Source: Ostreococcus lucimarinus CCE9901 (taxonomy: Eukaryota > Chlorophyta > Mamiellophyceae > Mamiellales > Bathycoccaceae). From it: a stretch of 64,000 nt of DNA. Positions 36,930 to 46,137 of this stretch are shown piece after piece. The notes under the pieces were generated by a model that had not been told where the DNA came from, made no database searches, and saw only the letters and a list, made by a program, of their open reading frames with translations. Location: contig NC_009372.1 in the NCBI RefSeq assembly GCF_000092065.1, forward strand, positions 62,001 through 126,000. The letters are read 5' to 3'. Numbering within the stretch: position 1 is the first letter of the stretch; the number at the start of each line of letters is the position of its first letter. A program made the translations under genes and the position numbers.

Positions 36930-39266
36930 ATGCGTCTGCGCGTCGCGTCGCTCTTCTCCGGCATCGGCGGTCTCGATCTCGGGCTCGAGCGCGCCGGACA
37001 CGACGTGGTGTTGCGCGTCGAGCGCGACGCGCACTGTCGCGAGTTGCTTCGACGGCAATACCCCGACGGCGCGCTCATGGACGACGTCGCCGCCGTCATG
37101 CCGCGCGATCTCGACGGCGTCGATCTGCTCGCCGCCGGGTTCCCGTGCAACGATTGCTCGTTCGAAAACGCGGCGCGACCGGGTTTGGAACACGGCCGCG
37201 ACACGCGTCTCGTGCGACACGTCTTTCGCCTGCTTCGCGAGAGACGCGTGGAGTGGGTGCTCCTGGAGAACGTCGTCGGGCTTTTGCGTTGGCACAGGCG
37301 GCGTCGTCGGAACGAGCGCCAGGGAGAGAACACGTCGCGGTCGCGCGATGCGCGTGCGCGGCCGCCGGCGATCGATCACATCGTCACCGAATTCGAAAAA
37401 CTCGGCTACCGCTGGGCGTATCGCGTGGTCGATTTGCTCGCCTTTGGCGTGCCGCACAAGCGCCGACGCGTCTTCATCGTCGCGAGCGCGCACGGCGACC
37501 CGCGAGACGTGCTTCTGAGTCAAGACTCGCAGTGTCAAGGCCGGTGCGAGACTTTCGCGGCGCACGCGCGCGTCCACCGCCGTCGGTGTTACGACTGCTT
37601 CAACGCGCCGCCGCGCGACGCCGCGACGGTCGAAGCCGTGTCCATCGACGTCGGCGAGAACAGACGACCGCCTCTGCGCGACATTTGCCAGTGCTTGACG
37701 ACGTCGAACGGGCGGCGGACGTGCGTGGTGACGCGCGCGGCGAACGACGCGCGCGAGACGTCGACGACGCGCGCGCTCGCCGTCGAGGACGCCGAACGCC
37801 TGATGGGATTCGAGCCGGGGTACACCGCGTCGTGCTACCCGATCGCCGACGCCAACGGGCGCGCGCCGATGAGTTTCAACGTCGACGCGCAAACGCGCAA
37901 ACGGTTCGCGTTGTTGGGGCTCGCGTGCGCGGTGCCTCAGAGTGCGTGGCTCGGCGAGCGCCTGCGAAACCCGTACGCCGTCAAGTTTCCGTACGCCGCG
38001 CTGTGCGCGCCGTTCCGCCGCGCGTGTCCGGGCGGGGACGACGACGACCAGGAAGGCGCGTGGCCGCTCGCAGCGTACAACGTATTCGAGCTCGACGACG
38101 CGGACGAGCCGAGATGGAAAAGCCGCCGACGCGCGCCGAAGACGCTCTCGGAATCCCCCGTCGTGCGCGCGTTCGTGCCGCTGGGTGAGTTTTTGAAGTT
38201 TCAACGTCGCGCGCGGGACGTCGATCCCGAAACTTTGCGCACGTACGCGCGGCGACTCCGCGCGAGCGGCCACGACGACGTCGACGAGCTCGTGCGTCTC
38301 GCGTTGCTCGGCGACGAGCGACGCGATGGCAAGCGTCGGCGGATCGCGGCGCCGCACGTCGGTACTACCGTTCGTCGCGCCGAATCCGTCTGGTCGTCGA
38401 GCGACGACGAACGCGATGATTCCCGAGACGACGATGCGATGCCGACGTTCGGCGCGCGCGCGTGGGTGCGGTGGCGAGGCAAACGCGGCGACGTGGCGAC
38501 GCGTTGGCCGTGTCTCGTGCTCGACGCGGGCGAAGATGGGGTGCGAGGCGTGACGACGCATCGCCACGTGGTATTTTTCGACGCCGCGCGTTCGCACGCG
38601 CGCGTCAGATCGACGGATATCGTCGGCCGATTTGGTGGAGACGACGACGACGGCGACAATATATCAGAACGCGCGGACATCGTCGGCGCGATCGAGCGCG
38701 CGAGGGTGTGGAAACGCGACGATCGAAATCACGAGTACGACCCGATCGCGTGGTCGTTTCGCGAACCGACGGCGTGTCTCGAGTGCGCAACGTGTCGCGA
38801 AGACGCGCCGCCCGCGGTGTCGACGCCCGATCGCAGTCGCGGCGGCAACGACGGTGTGTTGTCGCGAAGTCTTCGATCGAGCTTTGCGTCGGATTCAAAA
38901 ACATCATCATCATCGAAGTGTCCGCAAGCGACGGAAATAATTCCTCGCGCGCGCCTCGGGCACGTCGGCGCGACGCTCGCGTTGCGCCGCGGCGACGCCG
39001 TCGGACGAAGACTGCGCGTGTTTTGGCCCATCGAAAACGCGTTTTTCGCGGGCACGATCGCGGCGTTCGACAAACAAACGTACACGTTTCGCGTCGATTA
39101 CGACGACGGCGACGTCGAGGTGGCGTTCAAGCCGTGGATGGAGTCGGTGTGGCCGCTGAGGGGTGAAGATGAGTTCGCGACGTGTGGGGTGAAAACCCCT
39201 CGTGCGATCACACCATTCAATCAAAACACGCCAGAAATCTGCGAAGCACCAAAGACTCACTTTTAA
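36930..39266 (+). CDS. C5-cytosine DNA methyltransferase with PWWP-like and Tudor-like domains
   Basis: This encodes 778 residues from ATG 36930, the first ATG; it starts right at motif I. Motifs: I FSGIGGLDLGLERAGH (9-24), IV GFPCNDCSF with catalytic Cys73 (PCN instead of the usual PCQ), VI LLENVVGLL (~113), VIII FGVPHKRRRVFIVAS (~171), and X GLACAVPQSAWLGERL (~330). A PWWP-like segment follows (FGARAWVRWRGKRGDVATRW then PCLVLD, ~507), then a Tudor-like segment (VGRRLRVFWPIENAFFAGTI, then YTFRVDYDDGDVEVAF, ~690-740). It transfers methyl from S-adenosylmethionine to cytosine. The reader domains suggest targeting by histone marks. This is unlike DNMT1, CMT or DRM layouts. The PCN variant and the fusion merit a check. 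Confidence 0.85.
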   Translation: MRLRVASLFSGIGGLDLGLERAGHDVVLRVERDAHCRELLRRQYPDGALMDDVAAVMPRDLDGVDLLAAGFPCNDCSFENAARPGLEHGRDTRLVRHVFRLLRERRVEWVLLENVVGLLRWHRRRRRNERQGENTSRSRDARARPPAIDHIVTEFEKLGYRWAYRVVDLLAFGVPHKRRRVFIVASAHGDPRDVLLSQDSQCQGRCETFAAHARVHRRRCYDCFNAPPRDAATVEAVSIDVGENRRPPLRDICQCLTTSNGRRTCVVTRAANDARETSTTRALAVEDAERLMGFEPGYTASCYPIADANGRAPMSFNVDAQTRKRFALLGLACAVPQSAWLGERLRNPYAVKFPYAALCAPFRRACPGGDDDDQEGAWPLAAYNVFELDDADEPRWKSRRRAPKTLSESPVVRAFVPLGEFLKFQRRARDVDPETLRTYARRLRASGHDDVDELVRLALLGDERRDGKRRRIAAPHVGTTVRRAESVWSSSDDERDDSRDDDAMPTFGARAWVRWRGKRGDVATRWPCLVLDAGEDGVRGVTTHRHVVFFDAARSHARVRSTDIVGRFGGDDDDGDNISERADIVGAIERARVWKRDDRNHEYDPIAWSFREPTACLECATCREDAPPAVSTPDRSRGGNDGVLSRSLRSSFASDSKTSSSSKCPQATEIIPRARLGHVGATLALRRGDAVGRRLRVFWPIENAFFAGTIAAFDKQTYTFRVDYDDGDVEVAFKPWMESVWPLRGEDEFATCGVKTPRAITPFNQNTPEICEAPKTHF

Positions 39267-39382
39267 ACGCTTTGGTTGTGGCGTATAACCAACGATGGAG
39301 GAAACTTCAACAACACGTCAACTCTGCTCGCGCGTTGTTTTCTCAAAGCGCTTTGACGAAGACTATCTCAATGCGAAACTTG

Positions 39383-40300
39383 TCAGCAGTTGACAAAAAA
39401 TAGTTTACAAAGATTTCGCGCGCGCTCGATGACTTCCATTTCGTCGTGCGTAGCGGCGAACTCCAATTCAGGCCACGTCACTAGAGGCGCGCGCTTTCCC
39501 GCGTGCGCGTTATGATTCTTTCGTCGTTCGATGGCGCCTTTGAAATCCAAGTCTTCACACCCGATGAAATGAGAACGCGCGCATAACATTTCGAACAGTT
39601 TTGAATCGTTCGCGTCCTCAATTTTGAACCAACATTCCGCCGCTTCGTATCCAAGATTTGTGTATGTCGTCCACCACTCTAAACATTGCACGTCGTGTCG
39701 CAAAGAGTTGAAAACGCTTATGTTGACCTCAAAATCGCGACGAATGTCCTTACCAGCCATTTCAGAGTTGAAATTTGTATCAAATTGCCACTTCGTTCCT
39801 CTGCAGCTGCGTATCACTTGGAGCGGATGTCGAACGATGAGGAAAGTATTCGTGAATACTTCGATTGATCTAATGGGAAATTGTGGTGAACTCGCCAGCC
39901 AGTTTGAGCTTCCGTTCACTCCGAATGTCTCGTGACCTATGTCTACGCCAACATCGCGAAATACTTGAGATACAAAGCCGGTTCCTGAATAGCCGGCTCC
40001 GGTTATGAGAGCTGCGGACGCGATTGCGGATTTGTCGCCCACCCGTACCGGTTTTGAACGACGTCGGAACGACGTCTCGCTGAGAGCATCTTCTGAGAGA
40101 CATTGGTCTAGGCATGCGGCACAAACCGTTTCTGATGCAGTAACAAAGAACGAATCGTTCAAATTAACGTACCCCGTTAGCAATAAGGCGAGAATAGTCG
40201 ACAGAAATCCACCGACCCTGGTAAAGCGCTCTCTGACTTTGACGAGCGAATACTCGTCACGAGTGACTCGAACTTCACACGCCAGCGGCGATTCGATCAT
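39383..40300 (-). CDS. Golgi-type sulfotransferase-like protein
   Basis: This encodes 305 residues from ATG 40300. A signal-anchor (FLSTILALLLTGYVNL, ~30-48) is followed by a lumenal domain with ALITGAGYSGTGFVSQVFRD (5'-phosphosulfate-binding-loop-like, ~98) and NTFLIVRHPLQVIRSC (3'-phosphate-binding-like with RHP, ~165). These are the two PAPS-contacting elements of carbohydrate sulfotransferases. It would sulfate a glycan in the Golgi. It is convergent with the methyltransferase gene, 116 bp away, and starts the glycan-gene region. Confidence 0.7.
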   Translation of the reverse strand: MIESPLACEVRVTRDEYSLVKVRERFTRVGGFLSTILALLLTGYVNLNDSFFVTASETVCAACLDQCLSEDALSETSFRRRSKPVRVGDKSAIASAALITGAGYSGTGFVSQVFRDVGVDIGHETFGVNGSSNWLASSPQFPIRSIEVFTNTFLIVRHPLQVIRSCRGTKWQFDTNFNSEMAGKDIRRDFEVNISVFNSLRHDVQCLEWWTTYTNLGYEAAECWFKIEDANDSKLFEMLCARSHFIGCEDLDFKGAIERRKNHNAHAGKRAPLVTWPELEFAATHDEMEVIERARNLCKLFFVNC

Positions 40301-40818
40301 TTGAGATCACCACACATTGCCATAGCCATAAAATCGTCAGTGAATGACGCACACGAACGGTTCTGTGTGACTTGCACGGCTGCACGGCCCAACAGGGGCG
40401 ACGGTTCGATTGTTTTTACAGCTTCATTTATTACATACGAAAAGAGGCAGCTTTGCGTTGAGGCGACTTGAACCTAAGCTTTTCATCTCCACTAGGCCAC
40501 ACCAATGTTCGCGTCGCAGTAGACGTGCAGGACAGACATTCGAATCGGTGCAACGTCGCGCTGTGAGTGGAAAGAACGACGCGGAGTGGTACGCCTCGAT
40601 GAATCGTCACACTCTGTCTTATGATGCGCGGATTCACGCGCTGTCGGCGTTCATCGCACGAGTTCTGCTCGCACGCAAATGCGAAGGCGTACCAAAAGCT
40701 ATTTCGTGTAGCCCTTTGACAACGACTGGAGGATGGCTGTGCGACCGTTTGGCGCTCGACGCGATTTCCAATTCTGTGTCGATCACCCTAAGTAAATCGT
40801 AATCTTCTTGTGGGAACG
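40301..40818. other. 518 bp intergenic stretch with a truncated tRNA-like box pair
   Basis: I see no convincing gene. On the minus strand around 40,460-40,510 the text TGGCCTAGTGGAG, then GGTTCAAGTCGCC, resembles pol III A and B boxes, but they are only ~25 bp apart, too close for an intact tRNA. It may be a tRNA-derived fragment. Confidence 0.3.
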
Positions 40819-41928
40819 TCAGGAATACGTGCTGCACAATTCTGTGACTTGTGCTTTTGCAGACGCGTCGTGAAGTGGATTCACCTTTAACCAATGCTTG
40901 CAGCGAGTACAGTAAATGTCGGTTTGGTTGTCGGTTGTTTTGGCGTTCCAATCTCGTTCCAATCTCGCGCCGATGTCCAGTTCTTCTGTATCTGAAATCG
41001 ATTCAACGAAATCTAAGAGTAAATAACATTTGTACCCTTGAAGTCGGATGATTTCCTCCATTAACTCAATCGCTCTGTGAAGACTAAAGCTCGTGCGCTC
41101 GCGATACCACACCGCGGTGTACTCAAAAAACACATTTTTCACCGTTTTCGTTCTGAAGATGCGCATGCCGGACGACAAGACGCTCAGTTCATTACCTTCC
41201 GTATCTATGGCCAATATTTCAACGTCGTCATCATTCAAAGGGATGTCATCGAGCGCGATTGACGACACGATTTTGTGTCCAGCGCCGACGCCTTCGGCGT
41301 GTGTGTGAAACGTGCCAGAGCAAGTGTTGATCGGGGTGTCGATCGCGATCGGCACATCGCTGACGTAGTTGTTATACAACGAAACCCGTCTGACGAACTG
41401 CCGTGGGTACAAGGAAAACGTTTCCTGAATGCCAGAAACACAGAGAGGCAGAGGTTCTACGGCGTACACTCGGTACCCGCTGAGCATGAAAATCACGCAG
41501 AAAAAGCATTCATGCGCTCCGATGTTTATTGTTGCACCTCTACCACGGGACACACTAGAAATCGCATTAGATTTGTATTCGACTGGCGTCGAAGCCAATA
41601 GATTGCGCAGAATTTGTTGAATTTTCAATTCGCCTCCGTTCACTGGTAACCACTCAAACGTGTCTTCCCTCTTCAGCACGATAGGGAGATTTACGTAACC
41701 GTACACTTCAGTTTTTACGTCCGCCTTGTCTTTGACGAGGGTATGCGTGTCTTCGACGCCGTTTAAGGTGATTTCGCTGATGTTGGTGTGGCGAGGCGTG
41801 AAAACGACCTCTTGTTCGGGGCTCGCTGACACGCTGTAGTTGACACCACGTCGGAGCAGCGTAGGAATAATAAAGAGCGAAAGGAGAAGCGTATGTTTCG
41901 CACGCACTGAAACTTGCAGACTCTGCAT
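40819..41928 (-). CDS. FkbM-type methyltransferase, type II anchored (first copy)
   Basis: This encodes 369 residues from ATG 41928. An N-terminal anchor (TLLLSLFIIPTLLRRG) is followed by a class I SAM-methyltransferase fold: GATINIGAHECFFCVIFMLS (motif I region), YRVYAVEPLP (acidic end of strand 2), VEILAIDTEGNELSVLSSG (FkbM signature D.EG.E..vL.G) and VKNVFFEY. FkbM enzymes often O-methylate sugars or polyketides. Together with its glycosyltransferase neighbours this suggests glycan O-methylation. The C-terminal Cys pair (YCTRCKHWLKVNP) is extra. Confidence 0.75.
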   Translation of the reverse strand: MQSLQVSVRAKHTLLLSLFIIPTLLRRGVNYSVSASPEQEVVFTPRHTNISEITLNGVEDTHTLVKDKADVKTEVYGYVNLPIVLKREDTFEWLPVNGGELKIQQILRNLLASTPVEYKSNAISSVSRGRGATINIGAHECFFCVIFMLSGYRVYAVEPLPLCVSGIQETFSLYPRQFVRRVSLYNNYVSDVPIAIDTPINTCSGTFHTHAEGVGAGHKIVSSIALDDIPLNDDDVEILAIDTEGNELSVLSSGMRIFRTKTVKNVFFEYTAVWYRERTSFSLHRAIELMEEIIRLQGYKCYLLLDFVESISDTEELDIGARLERDWNAKTTDNQTDIYCTRCKHWLKVNPLHDASAKAQVTELCSTYS

Positions 41929-42225
41929 GACCCAAGCGTCGTTCCGGTGAGTGACGTTCGCTGTATGTCGAGCTGTTCTATGTTAAGTCAAACTGATATG
42001 AAGCTCATCAGTTATCGCGTCCTTGAAGAAAAATCTAATAATACGTCGAATAAACCAGTCACGGCTCGTTGCGTATCGGTACTTGAAAGTGCGCGCATAT
42101 ACAAGTGTACTTTACACTTCAAAATGTTTTCAACGCCTGGAGTGATATTGCTACAAAATTCACCTACTAGATCAGCCACTCGCCTCGTTTGCGAAGCGAG
42201 AGCTTTCGCCGGTGTCTGCGAGCAT

Positions 42226-43548
42226 CTAACGCTCTCCTGGTAGTATCGTTGCGCGTTGATCTATCGCTTGCCCTGTTGGATCCCAGGAAGGGTATCTCGT
42301 CATATTCGATAAGCGCAACGCCAAGGGCGTGTAAAATTGCTCGGCGTTCTCACCGGCTTTGACGAGCTCGTCGACCCTTCTCATGCGCGCGCCATACGCG
42401 CGTACTGGATCGTTCAAACAAAACAATCGCAATTCTTGCATCGTTTGTTCACAAGTCTTATTTGTACCGCTCTTAATGTTTCCTATGAAGTCATCGAATC
42501 CACCGTATTCCGTCGCCGTCATCATTTTTAGGATATACTGAGGCGGGAAACAATAATTCGTCGCGTGGAATCCTCGACCGAGAACGTGTTCCATGCGCCC
42601 TCGAGGAAGGAGCATTTGGTCGAGGCGATTCGCTACGGTCACACCGGGATCACCGAGCGTCCACGGCATGTTACGCGCCGGAAAGTCGGATCGAAATGCG
42701 AAATTTAGGTTTCCGTACGGAAACCAAATGCCGAAATTACCCGGCAACGCCGTTTCGCAGCGCGCTGCTTTCCAAACGTCTTCCCTCGCCGGTATCTCGT
42801 CCACGTGACCAAAAATAACGAGCGTTTTCTCGTCGTAGCGTTTGGCGAGTTCCCGCGCTATGGCGCTCTCTTTCTCTGCTTCGAATTGGAAATTGACCCC
42901 GTTCGGCGCCGCGGCGCCGGCTTGCGCGTGTTTGAAAATTTCCACCTTGTCGCGAATCGATTCAAACCTCGCCGTCTGTAATAATGATTCAAGCGCGTCA
43001 AAAGTGGCTTCGCCTTTGTGCGTGACGTTCGACGTCACGGCGATAAACTTATCGACGACAGGGTGTAATTCGTACAGACGAATCTCCAACGTATCGACTT
43101 CGCCGCCGCCGAAGAGGAAAACATCCACAATATTCCTAGGTTCGTCTAAAGTTTTGCCAGCGTCGCACTCGAATTGAACGCTTGATGCGGGTTGTAATGC
43201 TATGGAGGAATCGTCATAATCTGTGGGACTCAGAGCCGACGGAAACTGCGCGCGCGTGAGCAGTTCGATCACCCGACGGTGATCGCTCGATATGCGAACC
43301 AACTCTTCACACAGATCACTCGATGGCGCTAACGGTTCATTGAACGCACGAGGCGTGTTCTCATCTGCCGTTTCGCTCACGCTCGCGTCGATCGATTCAC
43401 TCTGGTCACCTACTGTGCCGTTCACCGTGACTCCTGTGATGCGAACCAACTCTCGTGGAAAGTCGAAATCGACGTAGAGGTGCACGTACGCGTAAGTCAG
43501 CGTGACGACGACGAAAGCGACGATCTGAAACGCGCGCAGCTGTCTCAT
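42226..43548 (-). CDS. Glycosyltransferase family 17 (MGAT3-like) protein
   Basis: This encodes 440 residues from ATG 43548. A signal-anchor (FQIVAFVVVTLTYAYVHLYV) and a stem of ~110 residues come first. The domain begins IVDVFLFGGGEVDTLEIRLY, then ELHPVVDKFIAVTSNVTHKG (GT17 pattern E...L.iRl.EL...VD.fv..E...t..G). VIFGHVDEIPAREDVW carries the DxDE-type motif, and later HATNYCFPPQYILK. GT17 members add bisecting N-acetylglucosamine in animals; algal and fungal members have unknown acceptors. It is divergent from the transporter gene across 216 bp. Confidence 0.8.
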   Translation of the reverse strand: MRQLRAFQIVAFVVVTLTYAYVHLYVDFDFPRELVRITGVTVNGTVGDQSESIDASVSETADENTPRAFNEPLAPSSDLCEELVRISSDHRRVIELLTRAQFPSALSPTDYDDSSIALQPASSVQFECDAGKTLDEPRNIVDVFLFGGGEVDTLEIRLYELHPVVDKFIAVTSNVTHKGEATFDALESLLQTARFESIRDKVEIFKHAQAGAAAPNGVNFQFEAEKESAIARELAKRYDEKTLVIFGHVDEIPAREDVWKAARCETALPGNFGIWFPYGNLNFAFRSDFPARNMPWTLGDPGVTVANRLDQMLLPRGRMEHVLGRGFHATNYCFPPQYILKMMTATEYGGFDDFIGNIKSGTNKTCEQTMQELRLFCLNDPVRAYGARMRRVDELVKAGENAEQFYTPLALRLSNMTRYPSWDPTGQAIDQRATILPGER

Positions 43549-43764
43549 GGTGCATGTATGTGACTTGAACCACTTAAATCGAGGACGTTACCTTCGTCGA
43601 CGGTGCGTCCTCGATCGAGCCCCCGAGTGCGGCAACGCGACCGCAGGTCCGCCACTTCGCGGCGTCAACTTGACGCGCGAGAGTCGAAGAATAAGCGCTT
43701 CACGCGTATCGATCGTTGTGTGAGGTAGTGGCTTAAACAGAAGACCAGGTGCGCTGGCAACTGA

Positions 43765-44787
43765 ATGGCTGAACTATCCACGGGGAAAGTCGAAACCGGC
43801 TTGGTGAGCCCAACGATGGGCGTTCGAACCGCCTCGCTGGCGTCGCGAAAGCATCAAGCGCTGGCGCTTTTCATCTTGACGATCCAAAACACCGCCTTGG
43901 TGCTCGTGACGAAGTTTTCGTATAGAAAATCTGCGACGCCTTACGTCGTGTCCACAGTCATCGCGAGCGCCGAGCTCGTCAAACTCGCTTTGAGCTATAT
44001 TTTGTTGGTCGCGTCCGACGGACAAAGCGCCGCCCGGGACGCGCTCCGCGAGGTGCCGTCCAACGCGACGCGGCTCGCGGTCCCATCCGTGCTGTACGTA
44101 ATACAAAACAACCTCCTTTTCGAGGGCGTGCGGTTGCTGAGCCCGACCGCATACATGGTGTGTTCGCAGAGCAAAATTCTCACGAGCACGATTTGTAGCG
44201 TCTTGCTCCTAGGAACGCGAATCACGCGTAAACAATATGTAGCGTTGTTGGTCCTCGCGTGTGGGATGATCATGGTACAGAACGAAGAAGGACGTGGACG
44301 CGATTTGCCGTCGGATAGAGCGCAGGTGAGACAAACTGTGCGAGGTATGGTCGTCGTGCTCACCGCCGCGTTTACGTCTGGCTTCGCGGGGGCGTATTTA
44401 GAGAAAATGTACAAAGAAGTGGGCGCTCAAAAGCGATCGGTATGGTTCCGCAACGCACAACTGGCGTGCTTTTCACTTCCAGTGGCGTTGATCGGATCAG
44501 TGTGGCGCGATGGAGAGCGCTTGCGCGCGAACGAAAGCGTGTTTCAAGGATACGACGGCGTCGTGTTGCTCGTCATCGCGCTACAAGCCGCCGGTGGTTT
44601 AGTCGTCGCGGCGGTGTTGCGATACGCGGGAAACGTGCTCAAGTGCTTCGCCGTGTCTATTTCTATATGTAATTGCGCCCTCGCGACGACGGTGTTTGCC
44701 AACGACGGACACAACCTGAGCGTTACGGCATCTCTCGGCATAGCGCTCGTCATCGGGTCGACGTTTCTTTATTCAAACGTAGTGTAG
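43765..44787 (+). CDS. Nucleotide-sugar transporter (SLC35A / UDP-galactose type)
   Basis: This encodes 340 residues from ATG 43765. About ten spans, with the family motifs FILTIQNTALVLVTKFSY, NNLLFEGVRLLSPTAYMVCS followed by QSKILTSTICSVLLLG, LVLACGMIMVQNEEG, FTSGFAGAYLEKMYKE, and GGLVVAAVLRYAGNVLKCFA then VSISI. It is an antiporter of nucleotide sugar and nucleoside monophosphate in the Golgi membrane. The family covers UDP-Gal, UDP-GlcNAc and CMP-sialic acid. The sugar is not predictable here. Divergent partner: the GT17 gene. Confidence 0.85.
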   Translation: MAELSTGKVETGLVSPTMGVRTASLASRKHQALALFILTIQNTALVLVTKFSYRKSATPYVVSTVIASAELVKLALSYILLVASDGQSAARDALREVPSNATRLAVPSVLYVIQNNLLFEGVRLLSPTAYMVCSQSKILTSTICSVLLLGTRITRKQYVALLVLACGMIMVQNEEGRGRDLPSDRAQVRQTVRGMVVVLTAAFTSGFAGAYLEKMYKEVGAQKRSVWFRNAQLACFSLPVALIGSVWRDGERLRANESVFQGYDGVVLLVIALQAAGGLVVAAVLRYAGNVLKCFAVSISICNCALATTVFANDGHNLSVTASLGIALVIGSTFLYSNVV

Positions 44788-44924
44788 TGATTATATCATT
44801 CTGTGCGTTTAAACAAGAAAGATCAGGTATTTTCAAACGAGTGTAGCGGCGCGTTTTTATGCCTTCTATCTTCAAACGCGGAGCTAGAAATACCAAATCT
44901 CATCGACGCTACTAGAGTTCCTCA

Positions 44925-45761
44925 TCAGACTGATCGATATTCATCCGTAAATTCGATTTGACTACCGACTAAACTCGATGCTAGAGACCGCCGTGCTACA
45001 TCGCACGGTTCCGTTTGGCAGTAATCGCGTCGAATTGACAAACACGCCGAGTCTTCACATCGAAATATGGTACCTCGATAAACTTCGCCCGCTGCAGTGC
45101 TCAGTTTACCGACTTGGTAACTCGCAGACGCCATCTGTATTCTACACTCCGACCACGACCAACGATCGCCGCATGTATTCTCGCTCGGTGGGTGGGTACT
45201 GATACAATTTTCGTATGCATTTGCCATCGTAGCGAAACTATCCAAGGCTTCTCTCGGTATGATGGTGAACGTGTCCGTCATAAAAGAAACTTCTCGACCT
45301 GATCCAACACTATTCCCGTCCACTTCGTCGCGATAGATCACCATTCCATTGAGAACAAGATTTCTTTTAAGCCCATACCACGTCTCTCCAGGCGGCAGTC
45401 TAGCGTAATATTCTATGTCTGTCCTCGTCAGGATGAAGTGATCGAACTCAACGTCACTTCGATTTCCGTACGCTTGTACGTCTCGCAAACACTCGCGCTG
45501 TCGATAAACTTGGGGATACCCTGCAGAAACGCACCCTACCTCGCCTACGCGCCCGTGTGGTTCCACGTCGTAGACGCGCAGAGATTCTAGCGAGAACCAA
45601 GAACGTAGCTCGGTTTCGACGTCGACGTTCACGCCCTTCTTATCAAGATGTAGAAATACGTGGACTTTTCCGCCGATCAAAAGTGGAGCAAGTACGGCGT
45701 CGTATATATGATCTTGGATATCCTTGCGCACGAGAGTGCGCACCTGACCAACGATGCACAC
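44925..45761 (-). CDS. Glycosyltransferase-like protein, 5' end unresolved
   Basis: The conserved part runs from MCIVGQVRTL-like (the first codon is GTG) to the stop at 44925, ~278 residues. The frame is open to ~45,860 without any ATG, so an upstream exon or frame error must supply the start; an ATG at 45853 is in another frame. Motifs are VHVFLHLDKK, FDHFILTRTDIEYYARLPPG (a DxD-like TDIEY), WYGLKRNLVLNGMVIYRDEV and FTIIPREALDSFATM. The pattern R.Di.....p...w. is common in plant DUF7796-type putative glycosyltransferases; this naming is tentative. It is divergent from the gene at 46138. Confidence 0.55.
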   Translation of the reverse strand: MCIVGQVRTLVRKDIQDHIYDAVLAPLLIGGKVHVFLHLDKKGVNVDVETELRSWFSLESLRVYDVEPHGRVGEVGCVSAGYPQVYRQRECLRDVQAYGNRSDVEFDHFILTRTDIEYYARLPPGETWYGLKRNLVLNGMVIYRDEVDGNSVGSGREVSFMTDTFTIIPREALDSFATMANAYENCISTHPPSENTCGDRWSWSECRIQMASASYQVGKLSTAAGEVYRGTIFRCEDSACLSIRRDYCQTEPCDVARRSLASSLVGSQIEFTDEYRSV

Positions 45762-46137
45762 CGCGAAAGTCGGCGCGTGTGCTTTCGGCGCGTCGTCTGC
45801 TGTTCGATCGCCCGGTTGGTCAACGCGCAGGTGTGAAGAACCGCGACGTCCATGGTTTTTTCACCCGAGCGGCGAGCGTTAACGCTCAGCTTCCGATCAT
45901 GAGCATTAATCCGTCGTGCGCATGCGAATGCCGTCTCAAAGTGGAGGCGTGGTATCTACATTCCGACTGGTTAAACGTGCCGCCGACTCGTAATTCGAGT
46001 CACGTATCATCGGCCTTTTTTTCTTCTCTCAGCAAGGGCGTGCAAGGCACGTCAGTCGACGACGATCGTTTTAAAAAACCGCACACTGCGCACGCGTGCA
46101 TGCCACTAAATCTCTATCTTCGAAGCCGCGCGCGCGC

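Noticed and set aside
36572-38597. Long overlapping frames (538 and 565 codons) across the DNA methyltransferase gene
   Set aside because: They are extremely Arg-rich and caused by high GC with few stop codons. Only the + frame with methyltransferase motifs makes a normal protein.
40460-40530. Possible tRNA gene on the minus strand
   Set aside because: A- and B-box-like words are present, but only ~25 bp apart and no cloverleaf can be drawn. Kept only as a note on the intergenic stretch.
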